Origin: Fredinandcohnia onubensis
GTDB taxonomy: Bacteria > Bacillota > Bacilli > Bacillales > Bacillaceae_L
Length of the DNA stretch: 64,000 bases
Direction of reading: 5' to 3'
Assembly: GCF_031181385.1 (NCBI RefSeq)
Contig: NZ_JAPSKV010000005.1
Coordinates: 222,612-286,611 of the forward strand
Below, one piece after another: positions 11,270-20,424 of the stretch; position 1 is the stretch's first letter; each line of letters opens with the position of its first letter. Both the position numbers and the translations under genes were made by a program. The notes under the pieces were generated by a model. It searched no databases, was not told where the DNA came from, and worked only from the letters and a program-made list of their open reading frames with translations.

Positions 11270-11860
11270 TTATTTTGCAAATCGATGATTTCCAATGACA
11301 GTTGTTACTTCTCTAGCCATCATAAATGGGTTTGAACTTTTATCTGGATTAAAGAAAAATAATGACCCTTTACCTTGTCCGCGGAACGTAATGGCTTCGT
11401 CTACTGCACGTTTTGATTCTTCATCAGCCTGTTGATTGATTGAACCATCAGCCACTGGGCTAAATGCATATGAACCACCTTCTACTTTTTCGTAAATTAC
11501 TTCTTTAATCGTATCAGGGAATTCAGATGAATCGACACGGTTTAACACAACAGTAGCCACGGCAACCTTCCCTGCATATGGCTCACCTTTCGCTTCAGCA
11601 TGTACAAGTTTTGCTAGTAATTCCTTATCTTGACTAGTCACTACTTCTGGTATTTCAAGCTCTTCACCTAGATAGATCAAATCACTTGTTCGGTCATTTG
11701 CTTCCTTAAGGTCTAATACTGATACACCATACTGCATGCCAAGATTCCAAAATGTATCACCTGATTTTACAGTATGAGTTTCTGCCGATGCACTCACGCC
11801 TGAAGCTAATAGTGAAAATGTTAATGCAGTTGCAAATCCAATCTTCTTAAGGTTTTTCAT
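11270..11860 (-). CDS. LysM domain cell wall hydrolase (SleB/CwlJ family)
   Basis: Signal peptide MKNLKKIGFATALTFSLLASGVSASA, LysM HTVKSGDTFWNLGMQYGVSV, hydrolase_2 domain LLAKLVHAEAKGEPYAGKVAVATVVLNRV. Start moved to RBS-preceded ATG at 11860. Confidence 0.88.
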   Translation of the reverse strand: MKNLKKIGFATALTFSLLASGVSASAETHTVKSGDTFWNLGMQYGVSVLDLKEANDRTSDLIYLGEELEIPEVVTSQDKELLAKLVHAEAKGEPYAGKVAVATVVLNRVDSSEFPDTIKEVIYEKVEGGSYAFSPVADGSINQQADEESKRAVDEAITFRGQGKGSLFFFNPDKSSNPFMMAREVTTVIGNHRFAK

Positions 11861-12100
11861 GTTTTTTCCTCCTAGTATCGTCGTTTTTGGCTCTACTAGA
11901 AGGTTAACAGCTGTAATATTTCGATTCATTGCCCAAAAAGTGGTAGAATAATAGAGCCTTAGAGACACTTTGTCTCAAATTATGAGTGGAAAAAATATCC
12001 TCACTATATTTACCACCTAAATCATGGATAAGATGGAAAAATACAGAATTAATTTTACAAACATCTCAGCCATGTTATCAACATTGTTATCATATTTCCC

Positions 12101-13474
12101 TTATTTCATAATCATCTTAATCAGCTTCAAACTATATTTGGTAGTTGGGTAGCGCAACGGAAGGTCAAACTTTGTTGTTTGCTTCATGATCCCTTTTTCA
12201 TGAGAAAATACATCAAAGCTTCCTTTCCCATGGTAAGCACCAATTCCACTATCCCCTACACCGCCAAATGGTAGATGGGGTGAAGTAAAATGATAAACCG
12301 CATCATTTACACAACCACCACCGAAAGAGATGGATTCTAGCACCTTATTTTGCACTCGTTCCACTTCTGAAAAAATATACAATGCAAGTGGTTTTGGGCG
12401 CTTATTGATCTCATCGATGGTTTGTAAAATATCATCGTACCCCATCACAGGCAAAATTGGGCCAAAAATTTCATCCTCCATGATCGGGTGCTCCCATGTA
12501 ACATCAGTCAGAACGGTAGGCGCAATCAAATGCTTATCGGCATCCGATTCACCACCATGGTATATAACACCACTATTATCGATAAAGGTAGTAAGTCGAT
12601 TGAAATGCCGCTCACTTACAATTTTCGTAAATTTGCTATCTTTACTTAACGCATTCCCATACAATTCCTGGATCGCTTCTGTTAACAGATTCAAAAATTC
12701 TTCTTTGACTTCATTATGAACATACAGATAGTCCGGAGCGACACAGGTTTGTCCAGCATTCGTATACTTCCCCCAAGCAATTCGCTTTGCCGCATACCGA
12801 AGATTCGCATCCTTGTGGACGATACAAGGGCTTTTTCCTCCAAGTTCAAGGGTAACGGGTGTTAAATGCTTAGCTGCAGCCTCCATTATTACTTTTCCAA
12901 CGGCCACACTACCTGTAAAAAAGATATAATCTGTCTTTTCCTCTAAAAGGGCCGTGCTTGTTTCAACACCACCTTCAACAATTGCAATGTAGTCCTCTTG
13001 AAAATGTTCACGAATCAGTTTTGTTAGTAATTCAGACGTTTTTGGGGTTAGCTCAGAAGGCTTTAAGATTGCACAGTTTCCTGCTGCGATTGCCCCAATT
13101 AATGGTGCAAATGCAAGCTGAAACGGATAATTCCAAGGTGATATGATTAAGACCACCCCATATGGTTCTGGATAAATATAATTTTTACTTCCAAACCCTG
13201 TTAAGCTTGTTTTTACCTTTCTTGGTTTCGCCCATTTTTCAAGATGCTTCATCGTATACCTAAGCTCTTCTAATACAAAACCAATTTCAGTCGTATATGA
13301 TTCAAACTCAGATTTGTTTAAATCTTTATGTAATGCTTCCATAATTTCATTTTGATTTGTTTTAATTAGATTTCGAATTTTTTTAAGAGCTTCAATCCGA
13401 TAAGCAACTTCCTTTGTTTTCCCTGTAGAAAAAAATTCACGTTGTTTTTTTATTAATGCACCATAGCTTTCCAC
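12101..13474 (-). CDS. aldehyde dehydrogenase family protein
   Basis: ISPWNYPFQLAFAPLIGAIAAGNCAILKPSE, VTLELGGKSPCIV, NAGQTCVAPDY. Confidence 0.93.
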   Translation of the reverse strand: MESYGALIKKQREFFSTGKTKEVAYRIEALKKIRNLIKTNQNEIMEALHKDLNKSEFESYTTEIGFVLEELRYTMKHLEKWAKPRKVKTSLTGFGSKNYIYPEPYGVVLIISPWNYPFQLAFAPLIGAIAAGNCAILKPSELTPKTSELLTKLIREHFQEDYIAIVEGGVETSTALLEEKTDYIFFTGSVAVGKVIMEAAAKHLTPVTLELGGKSPCIVHKDANLRYAAKRIAWGKYTNAGQTCVAPDYLYVHNEVKEEFLNLLTEAIQELYGNALSKDSKFTKIVSERHFNRLTTFIDNSGVIYHGGESDADKHLIAPTVLTDVTWEHPIMEDEIFGPILPVMGYDDILQTIDEINKRPKPLALYIFSEVERVQNKVLESISFGGGCVNDAVYHFTSPHLPFGGVGDSGIGAYHGKGSFDVFSHEKGIMKQTTKFDLPLRYPTTKYSLKLIKMIMK

Positions 13475-13613
13475 TATATATCCCCCATTTCAACAGGATT
13501 TCCTACTATTTAAAAATAGTACATACTATTTTTAAACAAAAAACAAGATATTACTACATGAAGAGCAGAAAAAAGGTAAGCCCTCATTTTTCTGGCTTAC
13601 CTTTGATTTCGTA

Positions 13614-14357
13614 TTAGATTGTTGCAACCTTTTCTTTTACTCGAATATGACCTGATTTTTCAACCTTTGTGGCTAAATATTTTTGATTGTATTCAGAGAC
13701 ATCTCCCCAAAGTGGGACATGAGTATCTGATAATAGTCCGTATTCTTGTAATGCAGCTAGTTTTTTCGGATTGTTCGTGATTAAGGTAACTGGCTTCGAA
13801 CGTAGCTCAGAAAGCACGCGAATAGCATCTTCATAGTTGCGGCTATCATCGTTAAAGCCTAATGCAAGGTTTGCTTCGACTGTGTCTAGCCCTTCTTGCT
13901 GCAGAATATACGCTAATGATTTAGAGAATAATCCAATCCCTCTTCCCTCGTGATCTGCAAGATAAAAGAGAGCCCCACAGCCATTTGAGACAATCATTCT
14001 CATGGATTCCCGCAATTGGAAACCACAATCACAACGCTTGCTTCCGAATATATCACCAGTATGGCATATACTATGCATTCTAATTAGCGCATCTTGTTCT
14101 GAGTCAAAATCACCATATACAAGAACAGATGATTGCTGCATTTCTGCTAAATTAGCTGTAGGAAGAGCGTTTAGAACTTCCTCTTTACTCATTCCATTCT
14201 CCATTTTTAGCCATGTATACCATTTAAAAGTCACAACTTGATCATCTAATTGAACGGGTAATGTTACAGGTCCAACTAAGCAAATATCCTGTTCCCCTTG
14301 CTTATGAATCATGTTCATTTTATTTAAAAGAAGGTCTTTCACCTTTTCTGAAACCAT
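13614..14357 (-). CDS. GTP cyclohydrolase II (stand-alone RibA-like)
   Basis: RMHSICHTGDIFGSKRCDCGFQLRESMRMI zinc-site cysteines; YLADHEGRGIGLFSKSLAYILQQEG. Confidence 0.88.
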   Translation of the reverse strand: MVSEKVKDLLLNKMNMIHKQGEQDICLVGPVTLPVQLDDQVVTFKWYTWLKMENGMSKEEVLNALPTANLAEMQQSSVLVYGDFDSEQDALIRMHSICHTGDIFGSKRCDCGFQLRESMRMIVSNGCGALFYLADHEGRGIGLFSKSLAYILQQEGLDTVEANLALGFNDDSRNYEDAIRVLSELRSKPVTLITNNPKKLAALQEYGLLSDTHVPLWGDVSEYNQKYLATKVEKSGHIRVKEKVATI

Positions 14358-14495
14358 AAGAATTCTCCCTTTCTAATGTCACCACTTGTAAATTTATTTC
14401 TACTCTATGTTTTGAAAGTATAGAATTATTAAAAAGGGAGGTCAAGAAATATACACTTCATATCCTTTATCTAATAGCCCCTCATTTAGTAAAAT

Positions 14496-14957
14496 TTACA
14501 GTTTATCAGCGTGATATCCAAGCTTTTTCAATAGCACCATCATTTCTTCTTTTTCAGAATCAGACAGAACCCCGACAATTTCTTCAATAGCCTGTTCATG
14601 CTTTGGAAATATCGAATCCATAAATTGTTTACCTTCATCCGTAATGGATGCCCATGTAACACGTCGGTCCTTTGGACATGGTTTTCTTGAAATATAATTC
14701 TTTTTTTCTAATTTATCCACAACATATGTTATACTTCCACTCGATAATAAGACCTTCTTACCAATATGTTGAATTGGTTGGTCCCCTTTATGATAGAGAA
14801 GTTCTAACACGGCAAATTCAGTTAGATTTAATCCGTATCCTTTTACATCCTCTTCTACCCGCTCATTTACAGATCGAAATGCTCTAGATAGTATGACAAA
14901 AAATTTTAAGGAGAGGTTAGGAACATTAACGGCTTCATTTGCTTCCATACGATCCAC
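14496..14957 (-). CDS. MarR family transcriptional regulator
   Basis: LTEFAVLELLYHKGDQPIQHIGKKVLLSSGSITYVVDKLEKKNYISRKPCPKDRRVTWASITDEG; MarR winged helix. Confidence 0.92.
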   Translation of the reverse strand: MDRMEANEAVNVPNLSLKFFVILSRAFRSVNERVEEDVKGYGLNLTEFAVLELLYHKGDQPIQHIGKKVLLSSGSITYVVDKLEKKNYISRKPCPKDRRVTWASITDEGKQFMDSIFPKHEQAIEEIVGVLSDSEKEEMMVLLKKLGYHADKL

Positions 14958-15040
14958 CCTTTTTCATTATCTCGAATTCAAGATAATTTTACTAAATTTT
15001 TATGTTCTCTGTCAAGTTTGGTTCTGTGACTTATTTCCCA

Positions 15041-15235
15041 CTAGCTCCTTGCGACTTCCGTATATCGGTACAGGACATCTCCACCGTGATGGGCAATTCC
15101 TCTAAAATGCTTAAAATCTTCCCGTTTAACCAATGTATTTCGGAACTCAAGGAATTGATCTTTCTTCACAAGGTATTCATTCAACTCTCCATCCCTGAGC
15201 TTATTTAATATTTCATTTACAAATTCTTCATTCAT
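15041..15235 (-). CDS. hypothetical protein (64 aa)
   Basis: MNEEFVNEILNKLRDGELNEYLVKKDQFLEFRNTLVKREDFKHFRGIAHHGGDVLYRYTEVARS; RBS AGAGGTG upstream of ATG. Confidence 0.65.
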   Translation of the reverse strand: MNEEFVNEILNKLRDGELNEYLVKKDQFLEFRNTLVKREDFKHFRGIAHHGGDVLYRYTEVARS

Positions 15236-15457
15236 ATGTATACACCTCTTTTAAAATTATAGTGGTTCTAATTATTAGAAACAAGGCTAATACCCATTTA
15301 TACCTCTACCCTACACACTATACGTCATTAGGCATAAGATATGGGGAAATGTCTAGTAGGCATTATGACGAAGTAGAAAATTAAAAAGCCCTCAATAAAT
15401 TTAACATTGTGTTTGCTGACTTTTTAACTGTATGAATTCAATAAAGAGGTGGTTTTT

Positions 15458-16240
15458 ATGAAGAATTATCAAAACTCGTATGGTTTTAATCCGAATATGA
15501 GTAATCAACAAGGCTTGGGATATGGACCTGGCGCTGGCTACGGACCGCAAGGAATGCCTATGGAAATGAATATTCCACAAATGGGATACCCAGGAACTGG
15601 CTTTCCACAAGAGGTTCAAGGTAGCTACTCTTTACCTCCCCAACAACACATGATGGATGATGATTGTGGATGTGGTGCTGGTCCCGGCGACGAGGAAGCT
15701 GTAATGCCAGCAGCATTTAATCCATATGGTCCTGGAATGGCACCAAAAATGATGGCTCCACATGGACCGCATGGCCCTGGCTGCACCTGTGGACAGCAGC
15801 ATGGCCCAATGGGCGGACCTGGAATGATGGGCGGTTTTGGCCCTCAGGGACCTAGTGTTGGACCGATGAGCGGTTTTGGACCTCAAGGACCAGGTGCTGG
15901 ACCGATGAGCAGTTTTGGACCTCAAGGAACTGGTGTTGGACCGATGAGCGGTTTTGGACCTCAAGGACCTGGTGTTGGACCGATGAGCGGGTTTGGACCT
16001 CAAGGACCAGGTGTTGGACCAATGAGCGGGTTTGGACCTCAGAGACCTGGGATGGCTCCTGGTGAGATGGATGGATTCGGACCTGGGGGAGCAGGTAATC
16101 CTGGGATGATGTCCCCTCAAGGCCCTGGAATGGCACCAAATATGATGATGCCTCATGGACCACATGGCCCTGGCTGCACCTGTGGACAGCAGCATGGCCC
16201 AATGGGTGGCCCTGGGATGATGGGCGGTTTTGGTAGATAG
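15458..16240 (+). CDS. Gly/Pro/Met/His-rich repeat protein of unknown function
   Basis: RBS agaggtgg before ATG 15458 (ORF track 15449). Six 13-aa repeats (GFGPQGPGVGPMS) flanked by two copies of GPGMAPxMMxPHGPHGPGCTCGQQHGPMGGPGMMGGFG. Confidence 0.82.
   Translation: MKNYQNSYGFNPNMSNQQGLGYGPGAGYGPQGMPMEMNIPQMGYPGTGFPQEVQGSYSLPPQQHMMDDDCGCGAGPGDEEAVMPAAFNPYGPGMAPKMMAPHGPHGPGCTCGQQHGPMGGPGMMGGFGPQGPSVGPMSGFGPQGPGAGPMSSFGPQGTGVGPMSGFGPQGPGVGPMSGFGPQGPGVGPMSGFGPQRPGMAPGEMDGFGPGGAGNPGMMSPQGPGMAPNMMMPHGPHGPGCTCGQQHGPMGGPGMMGGFGR
15833..16054 (+). repeat. 39-bp in-frame tandem repeat inside the Gly/Pro/Met-rich CDS
   Basis: Unit GGTTTTGGACCTCAAGGACCTGGTGTTGGACCGATGAGC; starts at 15833, 15872, 15911, 15950, 15989, 16028. 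Confidence 0.92.
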
Positions 16241-16250
16241 ATTTACATTA

Positions 16251-16276
16251 TAGGTGTCTCCTTTGAGGCACCTTTT
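16251..16276 (+). terminator. intrinsic terminator
   Basis: AGGTGTCTCctttGAGGCACCTTTTT. Confidence 0.75.
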
Positions 16277-16289
16277 TCTGTTCAGCCTT

Positions 16290-17141
16290 TTATGCCAAAA
16301 CCCATTCCTGAAACTTATTAAACTGAGCAGCCGCATCCTTAAGCCCAAGCTCGTAAAGGTTCGTTAGTTTAACAGGATCCCTTTCAACCCTTCCCACCTC
16401 AAGTGGCTCTGACGGGCTAAATACAAAGACCCTACCCGCTTTTTCTTCTTTCTCTAAGTAAGCAATTGTCTCGTTATAACGCTGATAACGTGTTTCTATT
16501 GCCTTAACCAAATTGGGATATTTTTTATAAGAACGCCTCACAACCCATGTCATATTTGATTTCTTTTTCAAATAACCGCGATTGCGAGTCAATATGACAA
16601 CATTTCTCTGATTTCCATCCTGCTGAGCTTTTATCAATGGAATGGGATCCGTGATGCCTCCATCCAATAATTTTTTTCCATTAAATTCAATGATTGGTGC
16701 AACAAACGGCAATGAACTCGAGGCACGAATAACCTTTAACATGTCATTCCCATAATCCTCTCTATGAAAATAAATAGGTTCCCCTGTTTCACAATCCGTT
16801 GTACCTACCACAAATTCTTCTTTTGCTTGATAAAAAGATTCATAGTCATATGGCACATGTTTATTAGGAATTTCATCAAAAATAAAATCCATTCCAAACA
16901 GCTGCTTGTGCTTCACAAAATTCCTGAAAGACAAGTAGCTTGGGTGATTAACGTAGTCAATATTAACCGTACGATTTCTTCCCATTTGTCTAGATAAATA
17001 AGATGCTGCCATACACGCCCCAGCAGATACGCCAACGACATATGGGAAATAGATATTTTGTTCCATAAAATATTCAAGGATGCCTGCGGTATAAACACCA
17101 CGCATGCCTCCACCTTCTAATACCAATCCTGTATCTTTCAT
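16290..17141 (-). CDS. patatin-like phospholipase family protein
   Basis: GLVLEGGGMRGVYTAGIL, GVSAGACMAASYLS (GxSxG), DGGITDPIPL (catalytic Asp). Confidence 0.92.
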   Translation of the reverse strand: MKDTGLVLEGGGMRGVYTAGILEYFMEQNIYFPYVVGVSAGACMAASYLSRQMGRNRTVNIDYVNHPSYLSFRNFVKHKQLFGMDFIFDEIPNKHVPYDYESFYQAKEEFVVGTTDCETGEPIYFHREDYGNDMLKVIRASSSLPFVAPIIEFNGKKLLDGGITDPIPLIKAQQDGNQRNVVILTRNRGYLKKKSNMTWVVRRSYKKYPNLVKAIETRYQRYNETIAYLEKEEKAGRVFVFSPSEPLEVGRVERDPVKLTNLYELGLKDAAAQFNKFQEWVLA

Positions 17142-17356
17142 TATTATCTCTCTCCCTTTAGACAGGCATATTAAATAATATAAAAAAAAATTTATAGATT
17201 GTCATATTTTTTACAAAAATTTTAAATAAAATATCATTGAAAACGCTTTACTATTTTACAAAAGTAAGGCAAAATATAAAAAAAATGGATTTTTTGTAAA
17301 TAAAAGCACGATTCGCTTTTGTTTGAAGATTCATAGAATTCCATGGAGGTGACATT

Positions 17357-17539
17357 ATGAAAATTGCAGAAATTGGGGATGTCATTGAGTTCAAAGAAGG
17401 ACTAAAAGGCGTCGTTGAAAAAGTAAATGAAAACTCAGTTATCGTGGACTTAACATATATGGACAATTATAGAGATCTAGATTTAGAGAGTCGTACTGTT
17501 GTAAATCATAAAAACTATAGGATTGTCACAGCAATATAA
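17357..17539 (+). CDS. DUF2187 family protein (YkvS-like)
   Basis: MKIAEIGDVIEFKEGLKGVVEKVNENSVIVDLTYMDNYRDLDLESRTVVNHKNYRIV; RBS ggaggtg. Confidence 0.82.
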   Translation: MKIAEIGDVIEFKEGLKGVVEKVNENSVIVDLTYMDNYRDLDLESRTVVNHKNYRIVTAI

Positions 17540-17578
17540 AAGAAAGAGAGCTGACCATTTGGTTCGGCTCCCTTTTTG

Positions 17579-18553
17579 TTATGCACCTAAAGATTTATCT
17601 TTCGTAAATTTTGGTTGAATGGATGTTAAGAATTTTGTTTTTGAAAAAGAGTATATGAGTAATGCTGACCAAATACATAAAAATGTAACGAAATGTGCCT
17701 TTGTAAAATGCTCTTTGAATAAAAATACTCCTAATACAAGGCTTATGGTTGGCGAGATATATTGCAAGATTCCTAGCACAGACAACGGGATTCGATTTGC
17801 TCCCGCCGCAAACCATAGCAATGGCAATGCTGTTACGACCCCAGCACCCATTAATAATAGTTGCACGTTAATAGTTGCGCTACTGAAGGAATCAATCCCA
17901 CTGTTGTATAGAACTCCTAAATAAATTAGGGCAATCGGTGCAACCACCATTGTTTCCATCGCGAGTCCAATTAAGGAATCTAGCTTTGCAAGTTTCTTTG
18001 TTAATCCATAAAATCCAAAGCTTAATGCAAGTGTAATGGCAACCCAGGGAAAACTTCCGTACTGTAAAGTTAGTATGAGAACCCCAAGACCGGCCAACAC
18101 AAATGAAACGCCTTGCCAAAACAATAAACGTTCCTTAAGAACAATAATCCCCAAAAGAACACTAACCAATGGGTTGATATAATACCCTAGACTTGCATCA
18201 ATAATATGATCCGTATTAACAGCCCAAATATAAGTTGCCCAGTTCACCGTAATAAGGAGTGATGAAGCGATAATCCCAATTAGTTTGGTTTTATTTTTGA
18301 CAATCTCTTTGAGGGTTGTTACTAGGTGGTTTGCTTTCTTTGAGATTAGGATGATAACAAGCACAAAAACGAGCGACCACACAATCCGATGTGCTAAAAT
18401 CTCGATTGCCGGGACATAGTCGATTAATTTCCAATAAAGAGGCAGAACTCCCCACGCAATATACGCAATCGCCGTATACAAGATTCCAATTTTATACTCC
18501 CTCATGTCATCTTGACCCATCATGATCCTTCTTTCCAATTCATTTTTTATCAT
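17579..18553 (-). CDS. rarD: EamA family transporter RarD
   Basis: GILYTAIAYIAWGVLPLYWKLIDYVPAIEILAHRIVWSL, IWAVNTDHIIDASLGYYINPLVSVLLG. Likely start MGQDDM about 18520. Confidence 0.87.
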   Translation of the reverse strand: MIKNELERRIMMGQDDMREYKIGILYTAIAYIAWGVLPLYWKLIDYVPAIEILAHRIVWSLVFVLVIILISKKANHLVTTLKEIVKNKTKLIGIIASSLLITVNWATYIWAVNTDHIIDASLGYYINPLVSVLLGIIVLKERLLFWQGVSFVLAGLGVLILTLQYGSFPWVAITLALSFGFYGLTKKLAKLDSLIGLAMETMVVAPIALIYLGVLYNSGIDSFSSATINVQLLLMGAGVVTALPLLWFAAGANRIPLSVLGILQYISPTISLVLGVFLFKEHFTKAHFVTFLCIWSALLIYSFSKTKFLTSIQPKFTKDKSLGA

Positions 18554-18690
18554 TTGTTAATTATATTTCGGTTTCCTATATTTCACAATGAAAATGAATT
18601 GGAATTTTGAGGATATCTGACTGTAAGTGGTCCACAAATCTTCTGGAGCTACATTCTGACTGCCCTGGAGGTATGTTACAGTCCGCTTTT

Positions 18691-19058
18691 AGGAGGTTGG
18701 TGCTACTCCAATGCTTCTGGACTTATATCACTTTCCACTTTTTAGGACGTTGGTGGTACTCCAACCCCTTTGGACTTATATCATTTTCCACCTTTTAGGA
18801 CGTTGGTGGTGCTCCAACCCCTCTGGACTTATATCATTTTCCACCTTTTAGGACGTTGGTGGTGCTCCAACCCCTTTGGACTTATACCACTTTCCGTTTT
18901 TTAGGAGGTTGGTGGCACTCCAATGCCTCTGGACTTATATCACTTTCCAACTTTTTAGGTGGTTGGTGGCACTCCAATGCCTCTGGACTCACATTACTTT
19001 CCATTTTTAGGAAATCGATGATACTCCAAAGCTTTTAAGCTTTCACTTTTGGGTATTT
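18691..19058. repeat. 53-bp intergenic tandem repeat array (7 units, period 52-54)
   Basis: Unit AGGACGTTGGTGGTGCTCCAACCCCTCTGGACTTATATCATTTTCCACCTTTT; AGG starts at 18691, 18744, 18797, 18850, 18903, 18957, 19009. Confidence 0.9.
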
Positions 19059-19059
19059 C

Positions 19060-19321
19060 AGGAAAACCTCTACTGTTATTTCACGTATATAACACCACAT
19101 TTGGAAATAACTAGAAAAACCATAGTGTTAAAACCCTTTTATGTTATGAGTTCTGGATAACTTTGGAAAACCCGTACCTATAAACTTCCTTTATGTCTTA
19201 ATTTTTGTAAAATTAAGGAAAAGCCTCTTCCTTAAACCCTATTTATGACACCACTTTTGTAAGACTATGGAAAAACACATCTTAAATACCACTTATTTGC
19301 ACCTTTTAGATATTCCCGTAA
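19060..19321. repeat. degenerate 52-bp tandem repeat continuing in phase with the preceding array
   Basis: GAAAAnCC anchors at 19062, 19114, 19166, 19218, 19270 (exactly 52 bp apart); shared TTATGTnnTnAnTTTTGTAA core in most units. Confidence 0.72.
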
Positions 19322-19362
19322 TACCAAGTCACCTCTAGAACCCCCGCCAAAAAAACACACAC

Positions 19363-19385
19363 CCAAAGCAGAGTGTGTGCGCCGC
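19363..19385 (-). terminator. probable intrinsic terminator of the small minus-strand gene
   Basis: CACACAC...GTGTGTG inverted repeat followed on the minus strand by a T-rich stretch. Confidence 0.55.
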
Positions 19386-19391
19386 ATTTAC

Positions 19392-19517
19392 CTATACTTT
19401 TGTATCCTTGCCAGCTTCTTCAGCCAGCTGTTCAAAGGACTTTACTTTTCCATGTGGGTTTTGTGATTGTTTTCTAACTGTCCACTGGCGTTCTTGTTGA
19501 CGTTTTGATTGTGTCAT
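19392..19517 (-). CDS. small basic protein (41 aa), DUF6254-like
   Basis: Not in ORF track. MTQSKRQQERQWTVRKQSQNPHGKVKSFEQLAEEAGKDTKV; RBS GGAGAG upstream. Confidence 0.68.
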   Translation of the reverse strand: MTQSKRQQERQWTVRKQSQNPHGKVKSFEQLAEEAGKDTKV

Positions 19518-19641
19518 GTAGAATCTCTCCTTCATTTAGATCATCATCATTAGGATGAGTCTCCGTGTGTTATTTATTCTAAAAAAATGACGTACATGTT
19601 AAAATGACTACGACATAATCTAAGTAAAGAGGAACGACAAT

Positions 19642-20241
19642 ATGCATAGAAACTTTTATCTTTTATTACTATTAGTACATATTTTATTGGCGACGAGTTT
19701 CCTGTCAGCCATCCCTTTTTGGGTGATTTTCACTATATCCTTCTTCCTTTTATCAGCAGCAGCCATTCGTTTTGGCAATTTTGATAATAAATCTATATCT
19801 GCATCCAACCTAGCAATTGCTGTCCTCTCTGGCATTTTGATGTATGGCCTTTTCTCGATTGGCAAACTGGGATCAGCACTCCTCTTTCCAAACATGCTAG
19901 ATGAGGTAGCTGATTTATATATGAAGATTCAGCCACAGCTATTCTGGCATTTTGTCGTACTCTTTCTCATCATCATTCCAGGTGAAGAAGTTTTTTGGAG
20001 AGGCTATATACAGAAGAATATCGAGGCAAAGTTCGACAGCAAGCTAGTCGCAATCATCATCTCCTCTCTTCTTTATACGTCAGCCAATCTTTATACCCTT
20101 AATCCACTTTTCTTGCTTGCGACATTTGCAGGTGGGGTTGTTTGGGGAACATTATATATGTGGAAACGAAATATTTTTCTAACAATCCTTTCCCATCTTG
20201 TCTTCAATTTATTTTTACTAGTGCTTTTCCCACTATTTTAA
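19642..20241 (+). CDS. CPBP family intramembrane glutamic endopeptidase
   Basis: Polytopic; PGEEVFWRGYIQ motif (EExxxR) and C-terminal LSHLVFNLF. Confidence 0.88.
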   Translation: MHRNFYLLLLLVHILLATSFLSAIPFWVIFTISFFLLSAAAIRFGNFDNKSISASNLAIAVLSGILMYGLFSIGKLGSALLFPNMLDEVADLYMKIQPQLFWHFVVLFLIIIPGEEVFWRGYIQKNIEAKFDSKLVAIIISSLLYTSANLYTLNPLFLLATFAGGVVWGTLYMWKRNIFLTILSHLVFNLFLLVLFPLF

Positions 20242-20259
20242 ATAAGGGGGCATAATTAC

Positions 20260-20424
20260 ATGAAGAAGCGTAAAAAAAGGAGAGCGAAGGATGGTAAGTA
20301 TACCTTCTCCGATCTCCTAGGTGATATTTTATTCGCTTTGCCTGAGATTATTATTTTCCCATTTCGGATCATTTTTTACCTATTTAGAGGTCTCTTTAGG
20401 AATATATTTGATTTCTTTAATTAA
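20260..20424 (+). CDS. small basic/amphipathic membrane-associated protein (54 aa)
   Basis: Not in ORF track. MKKRKKRRAKDGKYTFSDLLGDILFALPEIIIFPFRIIFYLFRGLFRNIFDFFN; RBS aaggggg upstream; immediately follows the CPBP gene. Confidence 0.65.
   Translation: MKKRKKRRAKDGKYTFSDLLGDILFALPEIIIFPFRIIFYLFRGLFRNIFDFFN

Noticed and set aside
15632-16348. 238-aa and 116-aa minus-strand ORFs antisense to the Gly/Pro/Met-rich gene
   Set aside because: Low-complexity antisense translation of a 39-bp repeat; no RBS or family resemblance; plus-strand frame has RBS, start and terminator.
18607-19038. Two plus-strand ORFs (63 and 60 aa) with WWHSNASGL-like repeats
   Set aside because: They lie wholly in the 53-bp tandem array, whose period is not a multiple of 3, and lack convincing RBSs; by-products of the repeat.
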